In this document: positions 25,720 to 33,747 of the stretch, in pieces | Layout: every line of letters starts with the position of its first letter | How positions within the stretch are numbered: position 1 is the stretch's first letter | NCBI RefSeq assembly: GCF_019145195.1 | Contig: NZ_JAHSTW010000012.1 | Coordinates: 62,001 to 126,000 of the forward strand | DNA: 64,000 nt | Origin: Pseudomonas siliginis | GTDB lineage: Bacteria; Pseudomonadota; Gammaproteobacteria; Pseudomonadales; Pseudomonadaceae | Reading direction: 5' to 3' | Program-made: the position numbers and the translations under genes | Notes under the pieces: model-generated | Seen by the model: the letters and a program-made list of their open reading frames with translations, nothing else | Told to the model about the DNA's origin: nothing | Databases searched by the model: none

Positions 25720-28158
25720 TCAGGCCGGTTTGGCTTCGGCGAGAGCCTCCTGCGCCAGTTCCTTCTCGGCCTCTTTCAGGTCCTCTTCGCTGATCATCTC
25801 GGCGATATCGCGCAGGCGCTCAACCACTCGCGCATTGATGCTGCCTTCGGGGAATTCGCCATCGGCGTTCGGCTCCCCGGCCGGCTCACCCACCAGCAGG
25901 CTCAGCGCCTCATCGGCCTGACGCACTGCATACACGTGGAACTGCCCGGCGCGCACGGCGGCGAGGACTTTCTCATCGAGCATCAGCGTGGCGACGTTGG
26001 CCTGGGGAATGATCGCGCCCTGCTCGCCGGTCAGGCCGCGTGCTTCGCAGAGGCGGAAGAAGCCTTCGATCTTCTCGTTGACCCCGCCGACGGCCTGCAC
26101 TTCGCCGAACTGGTTGATCGAACCGGTGATGGCAAAACATTGCTTGAGCGGGGTTTTCGACAGCGCCGAAATCAGCGTGCACGCCTCGCCCAGCGATGCG
26201 CTGTCGCCGTCGACGTAACCGTACGACTGTTCCAGCGCAATGCTCGCCGAGATCGCCAGCGGGAATTCCTGAGCGTAACGGCTGCCCAGATAACCGGTGA
26301 GGATCATCACGCCTTTGGAGTGAATCGGCTGGCCGAGGTTGACCTCACGTTCGATGTCGACGATACCGCTGCCGCCCGGGTACACCGTGGCGGAAATGCG
26401 CGCCGGCACGCCGAACGCCGAATCGCCGACCTCCAGCACCGTCAGCCCGTTGCACTTGCCGACCGCTGCGCCGTCAGTGTCGATGAGGATGATTCCGGCG
26501 AGCATGTCGTCGAGAATCCGCGCCGAGACCCGCCCGGTGCGGGTGGCCTTGGCTTTCAGGGCGCGTTCGATATGGCCGGCGTCGGTCATTTCATCGCCGG
26601 CCAGATGGCGAATGAAATCCGCCTCGCTGACCAGTTGGAACAGATCACCAATGCGCGCCGACAAGCGCCCCTGATGCTCGGCCAGCCGTGCGCTGTAGGT
26701 CGCCAATCGTGCCACCGCATCGGCGGTCAACGGCGCCATGCCTTCTTCCGAAGTACGGGTTTTCAGGAGCTGGGCGAACTGCTCGAGGCTTTCGTCGACC
26801 ATCGGGATGTCTTCGTCGAAGTCGACCAGAACGCGGAACATCTCCTGGAAGTCCGGATCAAGATCCTGCAGCGTGTAATACAGCTGCCGCGCACCGATGA
26901 TGATGACTTTGACCTGCAGCGGGATGTGCTGCGGATTCAGGGTCATGGTGGCGAAGCGGCCCATCTCGCCCAGCGGCGATTCCATTTTCAGTTTGCGCGA
27001 TTGCAGGGCGCGTTTGAGCGCATCCCACACGAACGGCTCGCTGAGCATTTTTTCCGCTTCAAGAATCAGGAAGCCGCCGTTGGCGCGATGCAGCGCACCC
27101 GGACGCAACTGCCGGTAAGTGGTGTAGAGCGCGCCCTGATCGGTGGTGTACTCGATGCGGCCGAACAGGTTTTCGTAGGTCGGATGCGGTTCGAACACCA
27201 CCGGTGCACCGCCGCTGGCCGGATGCCCGACCACCAGGCTTGGTGCGTATTGTTCTTCCAGCAACTTGCGCGCGACGGCGTCGGTCTTGCTGTCGTCGAC
27301 CAGTTGCTCGACCACGGTTTTCAGCAGGTAGACCTGCATCGCTTGCAGGTAACCGCAGACCCCGGCGTTCTCCGCGTACTTCTCCGACAGCGGCGCCAGC
27401 AACGGCTGCAAGGCCAGGGTGATGGTCTCTTCGTTGAGGTGACGCAGTTGATTGTTCGACTCGCGCTTCCACTGCGGCAGGCTGGCGAGTTCTTCGTTCA
27501 GGCGCTCTTCGAGGCCGGAAATGTCATCGTGAAACCGCTCGCGCTCGGCTTCCGGCAACTGCGCGAATTCGGCTTCGTCCAGGGCCTTGCCGTCGAGCAT
27601 CGGGGTGAAGGCGATATTGCTGCTGTCGCGGTACAGGGCGACGTCTTTTTCCAGGGCCAGCCGCTCGATAATGTCCAGCGCCTTGTCGTAGCGCTGGTTG
27701 AAGGCGCGGTCGATGGCGCTTTTTTTCTGCTGGTAGGACGGGTGTTCGAAAACAGCCGGAAAAGTCGCCAGCAGATTGTCGATCAGGCCGTTAATGTCGC
27801 CGATGAACGAGGCCGCCGTGCCCGATGGCAGCTCCAGTGCACGCGGTTCGCGCGGCTCATCGAAATTGTTGACGTAGACCCAGTCCGCCGGGGTCTGCAG
27901 GCGCTTGCCTTCGGCTTTCAGGTAGCGTTTGACGAACGAAAAACGGCCAGTGCCGGGCTCGCCCATGACGAATACGTTGTAACCGGGGCGTGGCATCGCC
28001 ACACCGAACTGCAAGGCTTCGACCGCGCGTTCCTGGCCGAGCACACCGCGAAAGGGCTCCAGATCATTGGTGCTAGTGAAGCTGAACTGTTCAGCGGAAA
28101 ACGGACGAGTCAGCGCTTCGGGCGCAAGACGCAGGCTGGCAGCAACAGGATCAGGCAT
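25720..28158 (-). CDS. Lon-like AAA protease (LonC/YcbZ-type)
   Basis: 812 residues. Domains: an N-terminal ATPase core with GEPGTGRFS at 66-74, a long helical insertion (about 150-300), further ATPase elements with GGFLILEAEKML, and a C-terminal Lon S16 protease domain. The Ser-Lys dyad is visible as GDSAS (Ser653) and GGVNEKIEGF (Lys696), with the 43-residue spacing of E. coli Lon. The Walker A carries Arg72 in place of Lys and Phe after it, and the Walker B-like stretch ends in Glu rather than Asp-Glu, so ATP use may differ from Lon. P. aeruginosa has a probable ATP-dependent protease at this position. Substrates are unknown. Confidence 0.88.
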   Translation of the reverse strand: MPDPVAASLRLAPEALTRPFSAEQFSFTSTNDLEPFRGVLGQERAVEALQFGVAMPRPGYNVFVMGEPGTGRFSFVKRYLKAEGKRLQTPADWVYVNNFDEPREPRALELPSGTAASFIGDINGLIDNLLATFPAVFEHPSYQQKKSAIDRAFNQRYDKALDIIERLALEKDVALYRDSSNIAFTPMLDGKALDEAEFAQLPEAERERFHDDISGLEERLNEELASLPQWKRESNNQLRHLNEETITLALQPLLAPLSEKYAENAGVCGYLQAMQVYLLKTVVEQLVDDSKTDAVARKLLEEQYAPSLVVGHPASGGAPVVFEPHPTYENLFGRIEYTTDQGALYTTYRQLRPGALHRANGGFLILEAEKMLSEPFVWDALKRALQSRKLKMESPLGEMGRFATMTLNPQHIPLQVKVIIIGARQLYYTLQDLDPDFQEMFRVLVDFDEDIPMVDESLEQFAQLLKTRTSEEGMAPLTADAVARLATYSARLAEHQGRLSARIGDLFQLVSEADFIRHLAGDEMTDAGHIERALKAKATRTGRVSARILDDMLAGIILIDTDGAAVGKCNGLTVLEVGDSAFGVPARISATVYPGGSGIVDIEREVNLGQPIHSKGVMILTGYLGSRYAQEFPLAISASIALEQSYGYVDGDSASLGEACTLISALSKTPLKQCFAITGSINQFGEVQAVGGVNEKIEGFFRLCEARGLTGEQGAIIPQANVATLMLDEKVLAAVRAGQFHVYAVRQADEALSLLVGEPAGEPNADGEFPEGSINARVVERLRDIAEMISEEDLKEAEKELAQEALAEAKPA

Positions 28159-28460
28159 CGGGCTTCCTTAACAATCAGGCGGGGCAGGTAGCGGCATTCT
28201 GGCGCTGCCCGTGCCCCACTGGCAAGGCGCGCCACATGACAAAGCATAGACAAGCGCGCGGCCGGCCGACGCGTCCCGCTAAATCAGAAGTTTATTCCAA
28301 ATATTTTGCAAAAAGTCACGGAACCGCTGGAACGTGCCTAAACTCCAAACTGCGCGGCTGGAACTAATACCGGCCCACTGACACTTTCGGTTCTGTCCTC
28401 GGGCAGAGCGCGAAGGGCCAGAACCCTGTCCATTGGTATGCACATAAAGAGAACAAAGCT
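28159..28460. other. Divergent intergenic region with a 7-bp inverted repeat
   Basis: 302 bases between the Lon-like protease gene and the DUF3015 gene. It should hold both promoters. An inverted repeat GGTTCTG (28389-28395) / CAGAACC (28419-28425) lies in the probable leader of the DUF3015 gene; it may be a hairpin in the mRNA. I see no RNA gene or small ORF with a good ribosome site. Confidence 0.4.
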
Positions 28461-28949
28461 ATGAAACGGATTCTTCTCGGTACTCTCTTCACCGCTGTAT
28501 CCATCAACGCAATGGCGCAAGCCCCGGGCGGCCCGGATTGCGGTTGGGGCAACATGCTGTTCGAAGGTCAGCGTGGTACCCCGGCGCACTTCCTTGCTTC
28601 CACCACCAACGGCACTTCCGGTAACGCCACGTTCGGTATGACTTCCGGCACCAACGGTTGCTCGACCAACGCATCGCTGACCTACGGCGGCAAATCCTGG
28701 TTCGCCATGAATGGCATGATGAACGAGCTGTCCGAAGACATGGCCAAAGGCAATGGCGAAGCGCTGACCACTTATGCCGTGGTCCTGGGCGTAGCACCGG
28801 AAGATCGTGCGCACTTCGCGCAAGTGACCCACGAGCACTTCCAGCAGATCTTCAGCAAAGCTGACGTGACCGCTGAAGACGTGCATACCAACACCCTGGC
28901 AGTACTGAAATCGGACCCACGTCTGGCCAAGTACGCAACTCAGGCTTAA
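28461..28949 (+). CDS. DUF3015 family exported protein
   Basis: 162 residues with a signal peptide (MKRILLGTLFTAVSINAMAQ). Mature part begins APGGPDCGWGNMLFEGQRGT; the two cysteines (CGWG and NGCSTN) and the GxxG-rich start are typical of DUF3015, a periplasmic/outer membrane associated family of unknown function. Has its own terminator. Confidence 0.88.
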   Translation: MKRILLGTLFTAVSINAMAQAPGGPDCGWGNMLFEGQRGTPAHFLASTTNGTSGNATFGMTSGTNGCSTNASLTYGGKSWFAMNGMMNELSEDMAKGNGEALTTYAVVLGVAPEDRAHFAQVTHEHFQQIFSKADVTAEDVHTNTLAVLKSDPRLAKYATQA

Positions 28950-28960
28950 GCTCGACCCCG

Positions 28961-28994
28961 CCCGCTTCCTTCGGGAAGCGGGTTTTGTTTTTTT
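28961..28994 (+). terminator. Rho-independent terminator of the DUF3015 gene
   Basis: CCCGCTTCC / GGAAGCGGG hairpin with a short TTCG-type loop, followed by TTTTGTTTTTTT. Confidence 0.9.
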
Positions 28995-29045
28995 GGCCCG
29001 CCCCTCTTTGGGTCTTTTATTTCTTTCCTGTTCAAGTTGCCGACT

Positions 29046-30899
29046 ATGCTCAAACGCCTTGCCTGGCTGGCGCTCTGTGTCTGCGCCCCGCTGTCCGCCG
29101 CGCCTCACATCGATCCTCAACGTTTGCAGCAACTGGCCAACGACCGCTTCTGGATTTCTCTGGGTCATTACGAAACCGCCAAGCTCGGCGGCTGGCGCAG
29201 CTATGTCAGCGACAAGAAGTTTTTTCTCGCGCCCGACGGCAATGAACATCCGGACCGTGAACTGGCCGCCACCGTGCAGGCGCTGTACGCCCCGGCCAGT
29301 CTCGGCGAACAACACGCACAATGCGTCTACCCGGCGCGTACACGCTGGCTGAAAGCGCAGCTCAATCTCGCCGACCTGCCAGCGCCCGAATGCGCCGAAT
29401 ACAAGCAATGGTTCAAGGACGTCTCGCCGCACAGTGCGGTGATGATTTTCCCGGCGGCGTATCTCAACAGCCCGTCGTCGATGTTCGGCCACACCCTGCT
29501 GCGCATCGATCAGGCGGATGTGCAGGCCGACAAGACCTCGCTGCTCAGCTACGCGATCAACTTCGGCGCCTACATCGAAGGCTCGGACAACAGCATTCTG
29601 TATGCCTGGAAAGGCTTGATGGGCGGCTACCCGGGGCTGTTCGCGCTGGTGCCGTACCAGGAAAAACTCTCGGAATACCGCAGCCTGGAAAACCGTGACC
29701 TGTGGGAATACCGCCTCAACCTGACTCAGGAAGAAACCGCACGCATGGTCGAGCATGTGTGGGAGCTCAAGCAGATCCAGTTCGACTATTTCTTCTTTGA
29801 CGAAAACTGCTCGTATCGCTTGCTGGAGCTGCTGCAAGTGGCGCGGCCGAGCCTGCGCCTGACCGAACAATTCCCGCTGACCGCGATCCCGACCGACACT
29901 GTGAAAGCGGTGAAAGAGGCCGGGCTGGTCGAGCACATCGAATATCGCCCGTCCCGCGAACGTGAACTGCTCAGCCGCGCCGAGCCTTTGAGCGATGACG
30001 AACAGCAATGGGTGCTGAAAGTCAGCGCCGATCAAAAAGTCCTGCAAGAGCCAACGTTCAAAGCCCTGCCGCGCGCACGTCAGGCGTTGATCGTTGACGC
30101 CGCCTATCGTCTGGAGCGCTACCGCGCCAATGGTCAGGAGCGCGACCCGCAACGAGCGCAGCGCAGTTTCGAACTGCTGCGGGCGATCAACAAGAACCCG
30201 GCGCCGGAGTTGGAAATTCCGCAACCCGGTCTGCCCGAAGATGGCCACGAGTCCCGCACCTGGCAGGCCGGCCTCGGTACGCGCGGCGATCGCGCCTTTG
30301 GCGAATATGGCCTGCGCATGGCTTATCACGACCTCAACGACAACGCCGAAAGCTTTCCTCTCGGCGCGCAGATCGAGATCCTGCAACTGAAGCTGCGCCA
30401 GTACGAAGGCAATGACTGGCAGTTGCAGCAACTGGATCTGGCCACCATCCGTTCGCTGACACCGCGCAACGAGCTGCTGCAGCCGCTGTCGTGGCAAGTC
30501 ACCGGTGGCCTTGAGCGCGTGCCGGGCAAGCATGACGACGAAACGCTGGTCAGCCATGTCAACGGTGGCGGCGGCGGCACGTGGCAGTTGGGCGAAGACG
30601 TGCTCGGCTTCGCGCTTGGCACGGTGCGCGTGGAGCACAACAACGACTTCGCCGAGTTCGTTTCCCCGGCTGGTGGCTTCAATACCGGCGTGCTGTGGAA
30701 AAACCCGCTGGGCAATCTGAGCCTGGAGGCCAAGGGCGACTACTTCTTCAACGGCGAAGTGCGCCGCAGCCTGAGCCTGAATCAGCAGTGGGAGCTGTCG
30801 CGCAACCTCGGTTTGCGCCTGAGCGCGCAACGCGAATTCAGCCAGCTCGCCAGCCCCGAGACGGAAGTCATGCTGGAAGTGAAGTGGTATCACTACTGA
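29046..30899 (+). CDS. DUF4105 envelope protein
   Basis: 617 residues from the ATG at 29046 (MLKRLAWLALCVCAPLSAAP), signal peptide cleaved near AAP. The DUF4105 (Lnb N-terminal periplasmic-like) domain spans about 110-260 and includes SPSSMFGHTLLRID and FFFDENCSYRLLELL; the His in FGHT and the Cys in ENCS look like a papain/NlpC-type pair, which is my inference. The C-terminal half (about 400-617) is rich in alternating residues and ends in EVKWYHY, resembling an outer-membrane beta-barrel. Function unknown. Confidence 0.85.
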   Translation: MLKRLAWLALCVCAPLSAAPHIDPQRLQQLANDRFWISLGHYETAKLGGWRSYVSDKKFFLAPDGNEHPDRELAATVQALYAPASLGEQHAQCVYPARTRWLKAQLNLADLPAPECAEYKQWFKDVSPHSAVMIFPAAYLNSPSSMFGHTLLRIDQADVQADKTSLLSYAINFGAYIEGSDNSILYAWKGLMGGYPGLFALVPYQEKLSEYRSLENRDLWEYRLNLTQEETARMVEHVWELKQIQFDYFFFDENCSYRLLELLQVARPSLRLTEQFPLTAIPTDTVKAVKEAGLVEHIEYRPSRERELLSRAEPLSDDEQQWVLKVSADQKVLQEPTFKALPRARQALIVDAAYRLERYRANGQERDPQRAQRSFELLRAINKNPAPELEIPQPGLPEDGHESRTWQAGLGTRGDRAFGEYGLRMAYHDLNDNAESFPLGAQIEILQLKLRQYEGNDWQLQQLDLATIRSLTPRNELLQPLSWQVTGGLERVPGKHDDETLVSHVNGGGGGTWQLGEDVLGFALGTVRVEHNNDFAEFVSPAGGFNTGVLWKNPLGNLSLEAKGDYFFNGEVRRSLSLNQQWELSRNLGLRLSAQREFSQLASPETEVMLEVKWYHY

Positions 30900-30920
30900 T
30901 CCCGAGCCTGTGAATCTCCC

Positions 30921-31010
30921 TGTGGGAGCGAGCCTGCTCGCGAAAACGGTGGGCCTGTCAATAGTAGTGTTGCCTGACACGGCGCCTTCGCGAGCAGGCT
31001 CGCTCCCACA
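30921..31010. repeat. REP pair (GGGAGCGAGCCTGCT family)
   Basis: TGTGGGAGCGAGCCTGCTCGC and the inverted GCGAGCAGGCTCGCTCCCAC, standard orientation, 21 bases after the DUF4105 stop. Confidence 0.93.
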
Positions 31011-31116
31011 GGCGCTTTGTGGTGTGCAATGGATTTTTCACAGGCCTTCGACAGCCGCCTCATGAATCGCCTTCTAGACTTCCCGTATCAGCCGAAAATC
31101 GGCGCGGGAGAGTGCG

Positions 31117-31473
31117 ATGTGGCGGTACGTGGGATTGTTGGGCGTTGTATTGGCGCTGGGCGGTTGCCAGACCACCCATGAAGACTTGATCGCCAAGGGT
31201 TATCCACCGGCCTTCGCCGACGGTTTCGATGACGGCTGCGTCAGCGGCCGGCAAGCAGCGGGCTCGATCAGCGGCGAGTTTCGCAAGAATGTGCCGCGCT
31301 ATCTCAAGGATCAGCAATACGCCGACGGCTGGGTCGACGGCTTCCGCCAATGTCAGGCGATGCTCGAAAACAAGGATCGCGAGCAATATCGCAACGAGCA
31401 TTGGGACGAACGCGAACGCGCCTGGCAGCAGCAGAAGGACCAGGACGTCGGGCGGGCTTATCGCTCGCAATAG
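31117..31473 (+). CDS. Small predicted lipoprotein
   Basis: 118 residues, MWRYVGLLGVVLALGGCQTT: lipobox LALGGC with Cys17. The remainder is charged, with GYPPAFADGFDDGCVSGRQA and GWVDGFRQCQAMLE suggesting two similar helical repeats (xDGFxxGCxxG / VDGFRQCQ) and two cysteines. Unknown function; followed by the Gre-like gene after 70 bases on the same strand. Confidence 0.82.
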   Translation: MWRYVGLLGVVLALGGCQTTHEDLIAKGYPPAFADGFDDGCVSGRQAAGSISGEFRKNVPRYLKDQQYADGWVDGFRQCQAMLENKDREQYRNEHWDERERAWQQQKDQDVGRAYRSQ

Positions 31474-31543
31474 GTCGCTTGCAGACATCCGTTGAAACCA
31501 AATGCCGGCAACCATGGCCCAAATCCTTTAACAGGAGGACTTC

Positions 31544-32038
31544 ATGAGTCGCGCATTCGTCAACGAAGACAACGCCGCCGCGCAGGCCGATCAGCCGGTC
31601 GAACGTCAGGTCAGCACGCAGCCCAACTACGTCACCCCGCAAGGTCTGGCGCAATTGCAGGCGAAAGTCGCCGAGTTGCAGAGCCTGCACGCTGAGCAAA
31701 CGGCCAAGGGCGAGCAGGCCGACAAGCAACGCTTGGCCGATCTGCAACGGGATCTGCGTTATTTCACTCAACGCCTGAGCAGCGCCCAAGTCGCAGTCGC
31801 TGCGACTTCCACCGACAAGGTGCAGATCGGTAGCTGGGTGACCTTCGCCGATGAACACGACACTGAACACCGCGTGCAACTGGTCGGCGAGGATCAGGCC
31901 GACGCCAGTCAGGGCCTGATCAACTGGGCCTCACCGCTGGGCCGGGCCTTGCTCGGCGCCCGGCTCAACGATGAAGTGCTATGGCAGCGGCCTGCCGGCG
32001 ACCAACTGATCGAAGTGATTCGCATCGAACCGGCTTAA
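31544..32038 (+). CDS. GreA/GreB family elongation-factor-like protein
   Basis: 164 residues. N-terminal helical hairpin (about 30-90, ending TQRLSSAQVAVAAT) and C-terminal domain (VQIGSWVTFADEHDTEHRVQLVGEDQ in outline, then NWASPLGRALLGARLNDEV) matching Gre C-terminal domains that bind in the RNA polymerase secondary channel. The hairpin tip is LQSLHAEQTAKGEQAD, where Gre proteins carry the two acidic catalytic residues; whether it cleaves backtracked RNA is unclear. AGGAGG precedes the start. Four-base overlap with convergent gdhA. Confidence 0.82.
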   Translation: MSRAFVNEDNAAAQADQPVERQVSTQPNYVTPQGLAQLQAKVAELQSLHAEQTAKGEQADKQRLADLQRDLRYFTQRLSSAQVAVAATSTDKVQIGSWVTFADEHDTEHRVQLVGEDQADASQGLINWASPLGRALLGARLNDEVLWQRPAGDQLIEVIRIEPA

Positions 32039-33372
32039 ACCACGCCTTGCGCCAACATCGCATCGGCGACTTTGACGAAACCGGCGATGTTCGCGCCTTT
32101 GACGTAATTGACCTGACCGTTGTCTTCGCCGTAATGCACACAGGCGTGGTGGATCGACTGCATGATCGCGTGCAGCTTGCTGTCGACCTCGCCCGCCGTC
32201 CACAGCAGGCGCATGGCGTTCTGCGACATTTCCAGACCGCTGACGGCAACACCGCCCGCATTCGACGCCTTGCCCGGTGCGAACAGAATCCCGGCCTCGA
32301 TAAAGATATCCACAGCCTCCAGCGTGGTCGGCATGTTCGCGCCTTCAGCCACACAGACGCAGCCATTGCGCAGTAGCGTGCGTGCGGCCTCGGCGTCGAG
32401 CTCGTTCTGCGTCGCGCAGGGCAGCGCGATATCGCACGGCAGCGACCACGGATGTTGGCCGGCGCGGAATTCCAGACCATGGGCGCTCGCCAGTTCGCTG
32501 ATGCGCCCGCGTTTGATGTTCTTCAGCTCCAGCAGCGCCAGCCACTGTGCTTCGCTCAAGCCTGCTTCGCAGTACAGCGTGCCTTCGGAGTCGGACAGGG
32601 AAATCACTTTGCCGCCGAGATCCATGAATTTGCGCGCCGCGTACTGAGCAACGTTGCCAGAACCGGAAATCGCCACGCGCTTGCCTTCCACGCTCTGCCC
32701 GCGGCGCTTGAGCATCTCCTCGGCGAAGTACACGCAGCCGAAACCGGTGGCTTCCGGGCGAATCAGGCTGCCGCCGTAGGTCATGTCCTTGCCGGTGAGG
32801 ACGCTGGTGAACTGGCTGCTCAGGCGCTTGTACTGGCCAAAGAGGAAACCGATCTCCCGCGCACCGACACCGATATCACCGGCCGGCACGTCAACGTCGG
32901 CGCCGATGTGGCGATACAACTCGCTCATGAACGCCTGGCAGAAACGCATGACTTCAGCATCGCTCTTGCCCTTCGGATCAAAGTCGGAACCGCCCTTGCC
33001 GCCGCCCATGGGCAGGGAGGTCAGCGAGTTCTTGAAGGTCTGCTCGAAGGCGAGAAATTTCAGCACGCCGAGGTTCACCGACGGATGAAAACGCAAGCCG
33101 CCCTTGTACGGGCCGATGGCGCTGTTCATCTGGATACGGAAGCCGCGATTGACCTGGACCTTACCCTGATCGTCGACCCACGACACGCGGAACACCAGCG
33201 CACGCTCCGGCTCGCAGATGCGCTCCAGAATGCCCGAAGTCAGGTAATGCGGATTGGCTTCAAGAAACGGCCACAGACTGCGCAGGACTTCTTCGACAGC
33301 CTGGTGGAATTCGGGTTGATCCGGGTCGCGTTTTTTCAGGCGCGCAAGGAAGGATTCGACGGATTCGATCAT
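32035..33372 (-). CDS. gdhA: NADP-specific glutamate dehydrogenase
   Basis: 445 residues from the ATG at 33372 (MIESVESFLARLKKRDPDQP). Hexameric GdhA type: PYKGGLRFHPSVN, FKNSLTSLPMGGGKGG (catalytic Lys in GGGKGG), DIGVGAREIGFLFGQYKRL and VAISGSGNVAQYAA, the last being the NADP-binding loop. Assimilates ammonium into 2-oxoglutarate. Length typical of E. coli GdhA (447). Confidence 0.97.
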   Translation of the reverse strand: MIESVESFLARLKKRDPDQPEFHQAVEEVLRSLWPFLEANPHYLTSGILERICEPERALVFRVSWVDDQGKVQVNRGFRIQMNSAIGPYKGGLRFHPSVNLGVLKFLAFEQTFKNSLTSLPMGGGKGGSDFDPKGKSDAEVMRFCQAFMSELYRHIGADVDVPAGDIGVGAREIGFLFGQYKRLSSQFTSVLTGKDMTYGGSLIRPEATGFGCVYFAEEMLKRRGQSVEGKRVAISGSGNVAQYAARKFMDLGGKVISLSDSEGTLYCEAGLSEAQWLALLELKNIKRGRISELASAHGLEFRAGQHPWSLPCDIALPCATQNELDAEAARTLLRNGCVCVAEGANMPTTLEAVDIFIEAGILFAPGKASNAGGVAVSGLEMSQNAMRLLWTAGEVDSKLHAIMQSIHHACVHYGEDNGQVNYVKGANIAGFVKVADAMLAQGVV

Positions 33373-33571
33373 GGGCAAAGTCTCGGCAAATTTATTGTCG
33401 TTGGAGGAGATTGGGCCGGACTGTAACAAACGAATTGCGCACAGGAACAGAGCAAAATGTCGCAGTTATGAAATTAAATGGTGCACAGGATATAAATCAG
33501 GCTGGTTTTTGCCCAGTTTTGCACCTGAATGGTGAGATCAAATTCAAGCCATGCACCAACAGTTATACCGC

Positions 33572-33665
33572 CATCGCTGGCAAGCCAGCTCCCACAGTGG
33601 ACATCGGTGAAACACATAACTCGAACACCCCACAAAACCCTGTGGGAGCTGGCTTGCCAGCGATG
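33572..33665. repeat. REP pair, CATCGCTGGCAAGCCAGCTCCC family, reversed arrangement
   Basis: CATCGCTGGCAAGCCAGCTC at the left and GAGCTGGCTTGCCAGCGATG at the right, with CCCACAG facing inward rather than outward. Sequence resembles the main REP family in the CTCCCACA end but differs in the hairpin. In the gdhA-ettA intergenic region (33373-33747). Confidence 0.88.
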
Positions 33666-33696
33666 AATCCAACTCGGTATCCCTGAAAAACCGGGC

Positions 33697-33731
33697 AAAA
33701 AAAAACGGAGCCCGAAGGCTCCGTTCTTTTA
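33697..33731 (-). terminator. Rho-independent terminator of ettA
   Basis: ACGGAGCC / GGCTCCGT stem with TTCG loop and a nine-base T run on the minus strand, 17 bases after the ettA stop. Confidence 0.92.
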
Positions 33732-33747
33732 TGCAACCAACCCGATA

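Noticed and set aside
25936..28191. 751-codon open frame opposite the Lon-like protease gene
   Set aside because: Shadow of a gene with an intact Ser-Lys dyad.
28338..30980. 880-codon open frame opposite the DUF4105 gene
   Set aside because: Same antisense effect; the plus-strand gene has a signal peptide, conserved segments and a sensible start.
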